64,000 nt of DNA from Agapetus fuscipes (GCA_951799405.1 OX637361.1:4921156-4985155), one strand, 5' to 3'. Numbered from the stretch's first letter, positions 20,185-30,944 are shown. Numbers and translations: made by a program. Notes: generated by a model from the letters alone, not told the origin.

Positions 20185-20318
20185 AAATAAACCAAACCTC
20201 ACATTAGCCAACCTTGCAACTCCTGTCGCCTTTTCTTGAAACCGAGGTAACATTGACAAAAGTGAACCAAGTTTTTACAGCATAGGGGGTCAGCCTCATG
20301 CTAGCTTATGAGCCAAAG
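20185..20318 (-). repeat. Family C retroposon, copy 13, 5' half
   Basis: Only the 5' half of the family is present. Confidence 0.7.
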
Positions 20319-20755
20319 AACCTATTTTCAGTATACCTTGCAGTGCGCTTTGTTATAAATGATCGACATTTATTCCTACAGAATAGTCATTGTATATGCA
20401 AATCCTACAAAATACAAGACTCTGAATGGCAAGTTTGTGATAAAATAATAAAGTCAGCCACACAAAGAGAGTCTTTAGCGATGCCGAGAAAACACAATGC
20501 AAGTTTTGGATACAATAACACATTGATTGCTGATGGCCCTATAAAATAATATTGACCTTATTTCAAATGAAAGCTCATAACGAGTACTAGTGCACCTTCA
20601 AACGTGCACCGACATAATTATGATGGGCCCTAACACTTAGACGTGCTTATAGAATACGAGCCATTTTAATCAAATGAGAATTTCTAGCGTCTGAATGTCG
20701 ATTCTCTTTAAGTAAAAATTGTTGTGAAAGAAGATTGAGAGGATGGTTGAAAGAC
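20319..20755. other. Unannotated stretch
   Basis: Nothing recognised. An 83-codon frame at 20298-20549 has no family features. Confidence 0.35.
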
Positions 20756-21018
20756 ATCTAATCTAATCTAATCTAATCTAAGCTGCAAAGATATATATCA
20801 TTCAAGATTTATATTAAATGCATTCCCACAAGCAGATATGTATAATTTCGCGCTAACACATGCCGCATGTGGACCTACAATATAAAAACCCAATCTCAAA
20901 TGAACATAAGCCTTGCAACTCTTGCCGTCTTTCCCTGAAACAGGGGTGACATTGGCAAAGTGAACCAATTTTTTACAGTATGGGTGGTCAGCCGCATAAC
21001 AACCTATAAGTCAAGGAA
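20756..21018 (-). repeat. Family C retroposon, copy 14, with long pentamer tail
   Basis: The 3' tail has five TCTAA units (plus-strand view), a good example of the short tandem end. Confidence 0.9.
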
Positions 21019-21040
21019 CTTACATTCGATTTACAATATC

Positions 21041-21282
21041 TATAATCTAAGTTGCAAATATATGTTAGCATTGAAGATTCATATTAAGTGCATGCTCACA
21101 AACAGACACGTGTTAGTTCCCACTTACAAAGGCTGCATGTGTACTTGCAAATTAAAATCCAAATCTCAAGTGAACATAAGCCCTGCAACTTTTCGTGACC
21201 TTCCCTGAAACAGGGGTGACATTTTGCAAAATAATCATTTTTCACAGTACTATGGGTTATCAGCCTCATACCAACCTATAAG
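21041..21282 (-). repeat. Family C retroposon, copy 15
   Basis: Belongs to the other subfamily from copy 14, head to tail with it across 22 bp. Confidence 0.88.
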
Positions 21283-22775
21283 AACAATACACAATTAATA
21301 AATGCTGAAAAATATCTGCTTTTCTTTATTAAAATGTTTTCGTTTCGTCAAAAGCTCACAAAAAATCCTACCAAAATAATTTAACAATTTATTTTCAAGT
21401 TCTACATTAATGCAAAAGGAGGTAATGCATTAAAAATCAATAAATTTAATGTTATATGCAAGGATAGGATGAAATGGAGGCAACTCTGCCGAGGCTCTAG
21501 CTACCCAGAGTGGAAAGACGATAGAGTGACGTTTTATTTGAAATAAATATATTTGTAAATGAGTACATTTATTTAGCGGAAAGTTTTTTTTTAATGAAAC
21601 GATGTTAAACTTCTTCCAAGAAATGTAAATCAAAAAAATATTTAAAAAAAATACATCTTAAATAATTATGTATGCAAGCTTACTTTTACTATTTTCAGTC
21701 ATAAATTCAAAATTATACCTTCAAGTGAGAACGTTTTTTTACAAGCTGTAGAAATTTTACTTCGTAATTTGACTGAGTTTCTAAAAAAACGTCCCGCGAA
21801 GAGAGAAAAAGAGATGAAATGGTTCGTCACGTAGTGGAAACACGCGCAGCTTGTATGCAAATGTTTGGGCAGCGTTTTTTTTTTTTCAATATTATTACTC
21901 TCGGTACAACAGTTAGTCGGGTAATGTAACGTGATCTATGTGGTGTGCGTGAACCAACACCAAGATAAAAAAGATCCTCGCATTTCGTTGTGGATGAATA
22001 TTGAAAATACGAATATTAAATTTTGTTTCCACCTTACATTGCGTGCTTTCTTTTTGCTCTCATTCCTTTCATAGATCCCAAGGATCTATTTGTGGTGCAA
22101 CTTCCTCCTGTGATCCAGATTGCCAGCTATCACGACGTCTCTTCGAATGTCTTCCTGGGAGTCTTCTTCCAGTTGGGTTCCCTTTTAAAGAACGATACTT
22201 GAGGTCCTATCGTTTCTTAATTATATTTGCATGTTTGTACCAGTTTCGTCTTCGCTATCTTCCTCATCTTACGATATCTTCTGTACAGCATTTTTTCCTT
22301 ACTTACAAACTATATTAAATTTAAATAGATTTGTAATGTCATACTCGTAGTATGTATCTATCAAATACTTGTAAGGACTTTCATTAATTGACACGAATGA
22401 CTTTTTGATTGAATTTTTTGAGGTGACTCGTGGTGATATAAGGAGGCTTGAAAAAATGCTTGAAATCAAAGCAATATGAAAATTGACCAGTCTTGAATGA
22501 TGTGGGAAAATACGCCAAATGAACAACTTTAAAAGCAATAAACAAAAGGATGAACAGTCAAATTTTTGGAAGAATAGATTCGGCACAATATTCGAAATTA
22601 GATTGTTGGCAAACGTCACAAGTCTGATCCTTAGCAACCAAAAACCCGACCACGGTTTGCTACAACTTTGTCTTTGTCAAGGTGCAAATCTCATTAAGTT
22701 TTTGGTGAGATAATTTGTAAAAGTTGGTTGACTGGCTTCAACAATTCAATTGAGAAAATGAATTTTTTCAGCGCA
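21283..22775. other. Unannotated stretch of about 1.5 kb
   Basis: No recognised repeat or gene. Frames of 105 and 112 codons (22001-22318 plus, 22299-22637 minus) lack family features and overlap antisense. Confidence 0.35.
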
Positions 22776-22962
22776 GAATTGCATTTCACCTTTGTTTCAG
22801 GGAAGATCGGAAACAGTTGCAGGGTTTTTGTTCGTTTGAGATTTGGATTTTTAAGTTCACATTTGGTACGTGTAAGTACGAACTTATACGTGTCTGCTTA
22901 TGGGCATCCATTTTATACGAATTCTAAATGAAACATTTGTACATTGCAATTTGAATTAGAAA
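22776..22962 (+). repeat. Family C retroposon, copy 16, old
   Basis: Diverged copy lacking its 5' end. Confidence 0.7.
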
Positions 22963-23385
22963 TTAAAGATTGAACGCATTTTTAACTTAAATTTGATTTG
23001 ATATTAGAAAGCAGACGTATACGCAGCTGTGCGAATATTGAGTCGCCTAAATTGCATGGTACAACAGTAGATATGTAGAATTAAAATTCAATATTGCTTG
23101 GAGTAGGTGTCGGTACTCGGGCAAAGTTTAACTTGTATTTTTCGAGTGTCATGTCAGTCAACGTCACTTGCGCCCATTGTCGATATGATCCGCTCATTAT
23201 AATTAAAAGATAGAGAACTTTTATTTGATGTTCCTTTGTGCGGTGGAAGATACCATCTGCCGGACCTATAACCAACGCCTGCTATGTAGAGATGGTATTG
23301 GCCTAACGCCGTAGGAGTCAAACGAAGTGAAAACAATTTTATATTTGTTGCTCTAGTATAAAACTATTGTACAAACTCAACCATA
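22963..23385. other. Unannotated stretch
   Basis: Nothing recognised. Confidence 0.35.
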
Positions 23386-23431
23386 GAAATTAAAAACTTT
23401 GTTTTATTCCACTTTTATTGTTTTTGAGTAT

Positions 23432-23471
23432 GTTACAAACGTTTTCGGAATACCTTCCATCATCGGGTAAC
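23432..23471 (-). ncRNA. Hammerhead-ribozyme-like motif (Penelope-associated)
   Basis: On the minus strand: stem I GUUAC/GUAAC, core CCGAUGA (consensus CUGANGA with U4 changed to C), one unpaired U, stem II GGAA-GGUA-UUCC, core GAAA, and a palindromic short stem III AACGUU followed by U17. Penelope-like elements are known to carry hammerheads. The single core change suggests reduced activity. Confidence 0.65.
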
Positions 23472-23498
23472 AACAATTACTAAAATCAAACTTAAAAA

Positions 23499-23963
23499 TT
23501 AAGACATGGGTGTGGGATCTATTGGTGGTAAGGGAGGGGGTAGCAAGGTAGGTATGTGGGAGGGAGATGGTGAGTTTTGGGGCGGAGCTAATATTGTTAG
23601 GAGAGGAGACGTAATGGCGGGAAGTTGAATATTTAGCATATTACTTTTATTTCTATGTTTATTTATCTCTAATATTTCTAATATGTCCAACTTTCTCCCT
23701 TTTTGGCAGCTATTTATTAATTCTAAATTATCTATATTAAAACTGTGTCCTTTTTCTCTCGCGTGTTCTCCTATTTCAGAGTGAATCAAAACGTTTTTGA
23801 TTGCTTTTTTATGCTCCATAAACCTTTCAGATATTTTTCTACCTGATTGGCCAATGTAGAACATATCGCAATCATTACATTTTATTTTGTAAACTCCACT
23901 GTAGTCTTTTTGCGGCAGTTTTGATTTGTTATTAAGGATGTACTTTTTAATATTAGAGCTAGT
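23499..23963 (-). pseudogene. GIY-YIG endonuclease, Penelope-like, truncated
   Basis: The open frame reads GVYKIKC-x2-C-x3-FYIGQSGRKISERF..EH, the GIY-YIG catalytic core with the preceding CxxC pair seen in Penelope-like endonucleases. A tail with LDILEILEI and then a proline-rich end follows to the stop at 23499. The start lies inside the inverted repeat, so the upstream reverse transcriptase is gone. The family nicks target DNA for insertion. Confidence 0.85.
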
Positions 23964-24142
23964 GTAAAATAAAAGTGGAATAAAACAAAGTTTTTAATTT
24001 CTTTTATTTTTTAATTTTTATTGAAAAATAATCAATTTTTTAAAATGAATTTCCACAGTGTTTCACAAAAATCTTTTCAAAATTCAACCATAGAGTTTTA
24101 CCGAAAGTATATCTTTCTATTTTTTGATGCCGACCTTGAGAT

Positions 24143-24192
24143 CTGGTCGATGGTTCAGTTGATAGAGTGCTTACATTCCATGCCGAGAGCTC
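24143..24192 (+). repeat. SINE family B, copy 2, head (split)
   Basis: tRNA-like head (GATCTGGTCGATGGTTCAGT, GAGTGCTTACATTCCATGCC) stopping at the 12-bp duplicated TGCCGAGAGCTC. The body resumes at 24514. Confidence 0.85.
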
Positions 24193-24501
24193 TAATCTAA
24201 CCTAATCTAAGTTGCAAAGATATGTTGATGATGATAAGTTGATGGTTTCTTTAAAGCGCCGTTTCGTGATGTAGTCACTCCAAGGGCGCTGGTGCAAACG
24301 ATGCCAGAAATTTGCTTGTCTTCAGTGTTTGCCTCCTCATGTTACATTGGAGATTCACATTACATGCATTCTCACAACCAGACATGTACAAGTTCGCGCT
24401 TGCACATGCCTCATGTGAACCTACAACATTAAAACCAAATCTCAAATGGACATACACTCTGCAAATCTTGCCGTCCTTTCCTGAAACAGGGGTGACATTA
24501 T
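24193..24501 (-). repeat. Family C retroposon, copy 17, with 12-bp target duplication
   Basis: TGCCGAGAGCTC stands at both borders (24181-24192 and 24502-24513), proving a retroposon insertion into SINE B. The copy is 5' truncated at TAATGTCACC. It carries its own insertion, a LINE tail at about 24236-24338 between two ATGTT sequences. Confidence 0.92.
24236..24338 (-). repeat. CR1/L2-type LINE 3' tail
   Basis: On the minus strand AGCGCCCTTGGAGTGACTAC leads to a CATCATC end. Related tails occur at 26600-26640, 29672, 35512 and 63308. Confidence 0.65.
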
Positions 24502-24513
24502 TGCCGAGAGCTC

Positions 24514-24795
24514 AGGTTTCAGAAATGATTTACCGTTTCGGTGTTTATTTCAAACTCAAAATAAAATACCGGCAAGGTTTACTCACCTTCACAAGAAATG
24601 AGTATTTAACCTTTCGGGAGATGAGAAACTTCCACTTCAATTGAAGCGGTTGGCGTAAGGGTAAGGCCCCCTTATCTGTAAATATACATAGCTTCTACTT
24701 GCCATATGCAAAACCCTTCGAGGATAACGCGGCAAGAAGTTTTACTAAATGTGTGGCTTAGTAGCGTTTGCGTTTGCATTTACCTTGTATTTCTT
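24514..24795 (+). repeat. SINE family B, copy 2, body
   Basis: Continues the head at 24143 with the family body: GTTTCGGTGTTTATTTCAAA, GCGGTTGGCGTAAGG, GATAACGCGGCAAGAAGTTT. Confidence 0.85.
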
Positions 24796-24802
24796 TATAC
24801 AA

Positions 24803-25125
24803 GCCTTTAGATCTGGTCGATGGCTCAGTTGGTAGAAACTAGAATGCTTGCATTCCATGGCGTGAGCTCAGGTTCGAACCCCACCGAGGATGTCAGAACT
24901 GATTTCCCGTTTCGGTGTTTATTTCACACCCAAAATAAAATACCTGACTAGTTTTACTCAGCTTTCACAAGAAACCAGTATCTGCCCCTCGGAAGCTAGG
25001 AAAAACCATCTTCAATTGAAGTAGTAAACGTAAGGCCGGTTTTTTTTTTCTGTAAAAATAAATGTGTTTACTCGTCACATTCGAATCCTTCAGGAGGAAC
25101 GCGGCAAGAAGTTACACTTGTAAGC
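24803..25125 (+). repeat. SINE family B, copy 3, full length
   Basis: Head with TGGCTCAGTTGGTAGA and B box GGTTCGAACCCC, then the complete body. It follows copy 2 head to tail. Confidence 0.9.
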
Positions 25126-25255
25126 TTTGTTGTGTCTTGTGATGTTTTGCCAATGTGATGTTCTTTCCTGTGATGTTTTGTCAAGTGATGTGCTGTCATT
25201 GTGATGTTTTTTCACTGTGTCGTTCTACCATGGAACCGCTTTTCTTATATGATCA
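25126..25255. repeat. Family F repeat fragment
   Basis: Repeated TGTGATGTTTTGTCA-type units ending in CACTGTGTCGTTCTA, the same end seen on the TIR element at 48142-49132. Confidence 0.65.
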
Positions 25256-25661
25256 TTGAGATCTCTTTGAAACGGAAACTAAAACAGCGCCTCTGGCGAA
25301 CGTTTGATCTTGAACGTAAAGTAAAGGTTAATAACGGACGACCTTAGAGTTGATACATGCCAAACGTCAGTCAGATGTGCTACACAATTGCTAGGATTGT
25401 TGCCATTGTGATTGTGAAGTACCTACACACATATGAGGTTTTTCTGTGAATGGATGACCCTTACACTTAATAGGTTAATCCTCTACTTGTGTGCTATAAT
25501 ATGAATTTTGTTTTTGTTAATTCAAAATGAACTCTTTCTCTACTCACTTGACGGTGCATATGAACATTCTAAGTTGCTTATTTATGCATGAATATTTAAT
25601 ACTTATTCATAGTAAATGGATGCCCACAAGCAGACATGCATAAGATCGCTCTTAATTAAAT
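25256..25661. other. Mostly unannotated; one old family C piece
   Basis: About 25588-25654 is a minus-strand family C middle fragment (GCCCACAAGCAGACATGCAT). The rest is unrecognised. Confidence 0.45.
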
Positions 25662-25980
25662 ATACCGATCCGTAGTCCATGGCAACACTTTTAACTCGTA
25701 AATGGAAGGTTGTGGATTCGAATCCCGGCGGAGCAGAAAAAATATACCATTTATATTTTCAAATTTGCTCTTCTCTGGGTTGAAAACTTCATAAAACCTT
25801 TACCAAAGACCGGTCACTAAAGGTCCATCCAGCCTTACAGCAACTGGATGTTGCTTGAGTATTGGCGTTTTGTAGCGATGACCAAGGTCGTAAACACCTC
25901 TTCCGCATTACAACAAGTGTCATAGACTTCTAGAGTTTCTGAAATCTAGGGAGTCTCTCGCGCAGGATTTCTTAAAAAAA
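25662..25980 (+). repeat. SINE family A, copy 5
   Basis: Near full length with B box GGATTCGAATCCCGG and an A-run end. Confidence 0.9.
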
Positions 25981-26004
25981 ACTTACTAAGGGACATATGA
26001 AGCT

Positions 26005-26075
26005 AACATGGGTTTCTCAGATAAATGCACCTTTTTCCTATTTTTTACGAGAAAAAACTAAAACTGTGTGAAAAT
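26005..26075 (+). repeat. Repeat E fragment
   Basis: Shares GGGTTTCTCAGATAAATGCA and TTTTTTACGAGA-like sequence with 228-275. Confidence 0.45.
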
Positions 26076-26235
26076 CAGGAAGTTCTTCGTGAGCACTTCC
26101 TTATAATTAGTTCACTTACTTTGAGAAGTTACAGACAATAGAATGTTTAATCCACGATTTTTCAAACCAGTGAATCAGTACTTATTTATTTTACCTTTGA
26201 TGTCGCATGTATATTATTTGTCAAAAAAGTATCAC

Positions 26236-26476
26236 AATACACTACTACGCAACTAAGCTACACATATAGTGTAACTTGCTTAAGTTATCTCCGAAAGGGT
26301 CGCATGTGGCGATTTGGGAACTTTTTTTTTTGGGTTAGGGATCGGCCTCACGCCAATTACTTCAGTTGCACACCTAACCGAGAAATAATTTTTAACACCT
26401 TTCTTTAGTGGGATTTGAACCTGAGCTCTCGGCATGGAATTTGAGTTCTCTACCAACTGAGCTACCTACCGGACTT
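26236..26476 (-). repeat. SINE family B, copy 4
   Basis: Minus strand; both ends present, interior shortened and with an unusual poly-T run. Confidence 0.85.
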
Positions 26477-26589
26477 CTTCGTAAAAGACATTAAAAAGAT
26501 GCCCTCAAAATCCATACCTCTTCATAGCATAAAGAATATTGCTTTATAGAATATTGCTTCAATATAAATATTATATGAGGATGATTTAA

Positions 26590-27265
26590 AAAAAAGAATT
26601 ACATGACAAAAGAGCGCCGTTTTTGTGTGTGTCACACCTCAAGGGCCCTCCCAATCATGAATGAGATATTTTATAAAGGTCCCGTTTCAGTGCTCCCTTA
26701 AAATTGCCAACAGATTCCGAAACTCTCACTCCGGGTGGTAGCCCACTCCATCGGTCCCGCACACCGGAAAGCGCGATCCCCAAAATTAGTGCGTATTTGA
26801 CGGCGAGGCTGCATCAACCTGACAGCACCACACCCCGCTGACCTAAGTGTCCGCCCCCTCACACTCACCTCAACGGGGGAAAACATGTCTGCCAGATATG
26901 ATGGAGCCAAACCATTAAGCGCTTTAAATACCATCAATAAATTCAAATAATTCATTTAAATTCCTTGACTTATAGGTTGGTATGTTGTAGGTTCACGTGA
27001 GGCAAGTGCAAGCGCGAACTTGTACGAATCTGGTTGTGAGAATGCATGTAATGTGAATCTCCAATGTAACATATCTTTGCAACTTAGATTAGATTAGATT
27101 AAAAACACACACAGTAGACCACCCTCTCAGAAAAACGAAGCCAATGTTGTTCTTTCAACAGCGGAGTGATGTGAGAGAATTTGGACATTCCGAAGATCAG
27201 TCTTGCGACCGCATTCAGAACAGACTGAAATCTGTTCAGTTGCCTCAAGCATTGTCATAGATTCT
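26590..27265 (-). pseudogene. CR1/L2-type LINE, 3' part, split by a family C copy
   Basis: Minus-strand coding for the C-terminal end of a CR1/L2-like reverse transcriptase: FQSVLNAVARLIFGMSKFSH and LKEQHWLRFSERVVY at 27085-27245, then FKALNGLAPSYLADMF at 26955 downward, PRRQIRTNFGDRAFRCAGP, and after a one-base frameshift near 26698 FKGALKRDLYKISHS with a stop. The 3' UTR holds the AGCGCC tail repeat. The two coding halves are separated by the family C insertion. Confidence 0.85.
26961..27101 (+). repeat. Family C retroposon, copy 18, internally deleted
   Basis: The 5' 25 bp joins directly to TGTAGGTTCACGTGAGG, skipping about 110 bp of the consensus. Inserted into the LINE above. Confidence 0.88.
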
Positions 27266-27857
27266 TCAACACTGAGCTCTATACTCTTATTGTTAAAAAA
27301 AGTATCACACAGAATTTCGGTAGGTCGCAGCTATAACTCGAGGTCAGATTTGATTTAAATATATGTATTTAGATATATTTGTTACTTTCTTTGTGGGCAT
27401 TGCAACACGGCTTAGATGTCCGCAGTCACCCGGCATGTTTATGTGTGGCTAGGAATTATCAACGCATGTGTGTCATGAAGCATATATCATACAGCATATG
27501 AGATGCAAAGGGGTCAACGTGAGGCTATCCAATGCTTTGATATATTTTTTTATTAAATTTTCTTTAAAAATAATGTTAATCGACAAGGTGTAGGTTAATA
27601 TATGGAAAATAAAATGGGAAGGTATTGAATATTTTATTTAGAATAGAAAGTGATATATTGTATAAATGTAAATTGTGAAAAATGTTGGCTCATTATAATT
27701 TGGAATTTGAAAATGTTTTAGGCCGGGTATATTAAACGTTAGCAAAGAGACTTTATACTGAATGAAAAAAGACACACTTATGCCAATCGTGTAAGTAGTT
27801 TTCTAATGAGTTTTAAATCACATAAACTAACGTTGAAAATACAGGCATAATTTTTTT
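27266..27857. other. Unannotated stretch
   Basis: Nothing recognised. Confidence 0.35.
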
Positions 27858-27937
27858 AAGGAAGCCTATGTGGGAGAGCACCTAGATTCAAGAGAATTTA
27901 GGGGTCTATGATACTTGTTGTAGTGCCACAGAGGTGT
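27858..27937 (-). repeat. SINE family A, copy 6, 3' fragment
   Basis: Only the 3' body (GGGGTCTATGATACTTGTTG in plus-strand view) remains. Confidence 0.75.
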
Positions 27938-28008
27938 TGATGATGTGCTAGTTGATGTCCTTTACCGTTGCAGAGCCGTTAAGTGTGTGTGGCGTTGCGT
28001 TGCTGTGT

Positions 28009-28150
28009 CTATAAACTAAGTTGAAAAAATATACAAATATTACATTTAAAATCGAATCCTGCTTGTGGACTTACAACGTAAAACCCAATCTCAAATGAAA
28101 ATAAGCCCTGCAACTCTTGCCGACCTTTCCTAAAACAGGGGTGACATTGT
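28009..28150 (-). repeat. Family C retroposon, copy 19, 5' truncated
   Basis: Ends at GGGGTGACATT, the same region where copies 17 and 32 are truncated. Confidence 0.8.
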
Positions 28151-28671
28151 ATTATGTAGTTTACAGTCACAGAAGCTGACCCGACATACTGTCTAAATTG
28201 CATTTAATTTGACGTGACTTTTTTTTTTAATTTGTGAAGAAGAATGCAATCCATCCAGCAATTTCTGCATAGCTTTTTGTTAAAAATTGTAAGAAAGAGC
28301 TGGAAGGAAATGGTAAAATCAGAAGGAAGCATTTCAAACATATATTCAGTTTTTCCCTAATATAAAAATCTTACAACATGTTCCGCTTTTTTATGCCAAA
28401 AACTGTCCAAGATAACAAAGATTGTATTTAAATTAAAGTAAACTGTCTAACCGGTTTAGGTATTCTCGAGTGATACGCCAACCAACGAACAGCATTCAAT
28501 TTTTATAATAAAATAACACACATTTAAGATTTATGGAAGTTTCTGAATAAAATAAAATTCTGTATTTTTTTTGCCGTTATCCTAGAATTTATTTGATAAT
28601 TATGTTTAAAACTAAATGCCTGCGTGTTTATTATGCAAACTATTAAAAACGCCATTTGGCTGAATATGCTT
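28151..28671. other. Unannotated AT-rich stretch
   Basis: Nothing recognised. Confidence 0.35.
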
Positions 28672-28920
28672 ATCTATAATCTAAGTTACAAAAATACATT
28701 GTCAATTAAAGTTTATATTTAATGCACACCCACATGTAGACAAGTGTAAGTCGCGTTTACAAATGCTGCATGTACAATTTCAAATTAAAATCTAAATATT
28801 AAAGGATTTTTACCCTTTACAACTTTTGCCGATTTTTCTCAAAACAGCGGTGGCATTGGTAAAAGTGAACCAAGTTTGTACAGCAAAGGTAGTCAGCCTC
28901 ATCCAAGCCTAAAAGTCATG
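28672..28920 (-). repeat. Family C retroposon, copy 20
   Basis: Full length, diverged. Confidence 0.8.
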
Positions 28921-28949
28921 AACTACAAAAATAAATAACATTTAGCTGT

Positions 28950-29285
28950 TAGGTCCGGTTGCTGGCTCAGTTGTTAGAGTGCTGGTATTCCATGCCGAGA
29001 ACTCGCGTTCGAATCCCACTGAGGGTTTCAAAAATGATGTCCCGTTTAGGTGTTCATTTCAAACTCAAAATTGAATACCAGCAAGGCTTACTCAGCCTTC
29101 ACAAGAAAAGCATATCACCCCCCTCGAGAGCTGGTAAACCCCCACTCCAAGTGAAGTAGTCGGCGTAAGGCCGGTAAAATTACTTGTTAAAATAAATAGG
29201 TTCCACTCGCCAAGTGCGATCCTTTAGGGGAAAACGCAGGCAAGGAAAAACACTATATATGTAGCTTAGTTGCGTACGTTTTGCT
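28950..29285 (+). repeat. SINE family B, copy 5, full length
   Basis: From GTCCGGTTGCTGGCTCAGTT to GTAGCTTAGTTGCGT, with B box CGTTCGAATCCC. Confidence 0.9.
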
Positions 29286-29671
29286 GTTCTGATATATTTA
29301 AAATCAATTGATCATTTGCAATTCTGATTGCTTGGTTATTATTTTTCGCCAATGTGATCCCACTGTCTATTCTCGAGTTTCTTTATTATATTCTTTTCTT
29401 TCTACCTGTACTCACACGCTAATAAGACTGAGCAATTATTGTGTCAAGAGAAATTGTTAATTATTGTCAGTTTTGTCATTCTCTTGATGCGACTTTACTT
29501 TCAAGTCCATTATCTCATTACAGGACCCCCATATGCATTCCTGCAGATTATAAAATGACATATTATCACTAGTACTTAGTAGGTACATGGAACTCTTCCA
29601 GCACTCACAATTATTCTTCTTGTTATTTTCTCCGAGAATAAAACAATGCGTTAGCTCCCTTTGATCACGTA
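29286..29671. other. Unannotated stretch
   Basis: Nothing recognised. Confidence 0.35.
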
Positions 29672-29755
29672 GATAGAAAAGACAAAATTTGTATAGCGCC
29701 TTTTATGACAGTGTGTCACTACGAAGGCGCTTGTCCGGATGATAAATATGTGTCC
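29672..29755. repeat. LINE-tail-related repeat
   Basis: TTTGTATAGCGCCTTTTATG followed by ACTACGAAGGCGCTTG is a small inverted GGCGC hairpin shared with the other LINE tails. Confidence 0.55.
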
Positions 29756-29760
29756 GTATG

Positions 29761-29866
29761 ATAAAATCCAAACCTCAAATGGACATAAGCCCTACAACAT
29801 TGGCCGACCTTCCCTGACACAGGGGTGACATTGGCAAAGTAAACCATTTTTTACAGTATGGGTGGT
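29761..29866 (-). repeat. Family C retroposon, copy 21, 5' part (split)
   Basis: Broken at GGGTGGT by a SINE B insertion; the last 30 bp continue at 30660-30691. GTGGT borders both sides. Confidence 0.85.
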
Positions 29867-29969
29867 TAGTCCGGTTGATAGCTCAGGTGGTAGAGTGCTT
29901 GCATTCCATGCCGAAAGCTCGGGTTCGAATCCCACCGAGGGTGACAGAAATGATTTCCCGTTTCGGTGT
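29867..29969 (+). repeat. SINE family B, copy 6, head
   Basis: Intact tRNA-like head (GATAGCTCAGGTGGTAGAGT, GGTTCGAATCCCACC). The body is interrupted at TTTCGGTGTTT by a poly-T run, the reversed poly-A tail of a LINE. Confidence 0.88.
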
Positions 29970-30596
29970 TTTTTTTTTTTTTAGGAAGCAAACAGTCATA
30001 ATACAATTATAATGTTGATTAAAATTAAATAAATGTAGACCTTGAGATCCATAGAAATATTACAATTATTAAAATTACAAGATAAAGACAATCAAACTAA
30101 AATTTAAATGAAAATAAAATAATATCATAAAAAAAGGGGATAAAGAACAAGTTATTAAAAACAGTTATCGGATTATTCTTTAAAAGCATATTTCTCTCAC
30201 CATATTTCGAAACGAATGTAGGGAATTTGAGAAAGTGTCGACATCTGAAAGATTAGTGTTATAATGTGTAGTTGCGCGTCTGAAAAATGAATTATTTGCA
30301 TAGTTGGTACTGCAGATAGGAATGTGGAATGTTTGTTTGTGACGAGAGGATATTCGAGGGACTTTCAGTAAGACGTTTTCTAAAAGAAGCGATGAATTTA
30401 TATGATTGTTAATAATTTTGTAAAGAAAAGTTGCATCTAAAAACCTGCGTCTACTCTCAAGCGTAGCTAGACCATGCCGATCAGTTGAAGTATTATAATC
30501 TGTGTAATTGTTTCCTGTCCGAAAGTCTAAGGGTTTCATGAATTTCTTTTGTATTTTTTTTTGTAATTTCTCAATTCGGTCAATGTCAACTGCATA
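29970..30596 (-). pseudogene. Jockey/CR1-like LINE 3' end with poly-A tail
   Basis: A minus-strand frame at 30180-30539 encodes the conserved C-terminal part of non-LTR reverse transcriptases (LESRRRFLDATFLYKIINNH, later NSFFRRATTHYNTN, SFRNMV). About 180 bp of AT-rich 3' UTR and a 13-15 base poly-A follow (poly-T at about 29969-29983). It sits inside SINE B with GTGTTT on both sides. It is 5' truncated and has no catalytic residues left. Confidence 0.85.
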
Positions 30597-30659
30597 CTGC
30601 TGTGTTTATTTCGTTTTATTATATGTGTAGCTTAGTTGCGTTTTAGTTGCGAGTTGCGT
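30597..30659 (+). repeat. SINE family B, copy 6, 3' end
   Basis: Resumes with TGTGTTTATTTCG and ends GTAGCTTAGTTGCGTTTTAG. Confidence 0.8.
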
Positions 30660-30691
30660 GGTCAGCCTCATACCAACCTATAAGTCAAGAA
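30660..30691 (-). repeat. Family C retroposon, copy 21, 5' terminus
   Basis: GGTCAGCCTCATACCAACCT and the TATAAGTCAAG end complete the copy split at 29866. It ends 44 bp before the next exon. Confidence 0.85.
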
Positions 30692-30735
30692 AACGGTACG
30701 AATATTTAAAATATTTTTTGTTTCTTCTTCTTCAG

Positions 30736-30907
30736 ATTCCTCCTGACTCCATACATTGTGATGTGCACAGAGCCGCATTGGGGCCTGCGGCACTGCCTGG
30801 CCGTGGCAGCGGGCTCCAGGCGCTGGTGTGACGTCACTCTTCATGCTGGAGGGAAACTGTACAGGGCGCATCGCCTGGTGCTCTCCTGCGCCAGCCCTTT
30901 CATCAGA
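30736..30907 (+). CDS. BTB-C2H2 zinc-finger gene, first recognised coding exon (BTB N-terminal half)
   Basis: A polypyrimidine run and TTCTTCTTCTTCAG form a good acceptor at 30735. I choose the ATG at 30761, giving 49 residues up to AGA|GTAAGA at 30907 (phase 0). The frame is open above it, so an upstream start is possible. The peptide holds GLRHC, WCDVTLHAGGKLYRAHRLVL and SCASPFIR, matching the first strand and helix of insect BTB/POZ domains (dimerisation, corepressor contact). The next exon completes the domain in phase. The protein is likely a nuclear transcription regulator. I cannot name the orthologue. Confidence 0.9.
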
Positions 30908-30944
30908 GTAAGACCCGTGTACTATTATTCCATTAAAATAGGGT

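Larger units (their letters stand above)
23386..24002 (-). mobile_element. Penelope-like element remnant with inverted flanks
   Basis: Encodes the C-terminal GIY-YIG endonuclease of a Penelope-like element. It is bounded by an inverted repeat of about 34 bp: TTAAAAACTTTGTTTTATTC at 23388, mirrored at 23965-24001. Penelope-like copies often carry such inverted terminal pieces. The reverse transcriptase is missing, so it is dead. TCAACCATAGA occurs near 23377 and again near 24081, but with extra bases in between, so a target duplication is not secure. Confidence 0.8.

Noticed and set aside
29880..29950. tRNA-like sequences with good A and B boxes (also 17410, 28960, 40390, 45785)
   Set aside because: They are heads of SINE families A and B continuing into a shared body, not functional tRNA genes; the cloverleaf acceptor stems are not closed.
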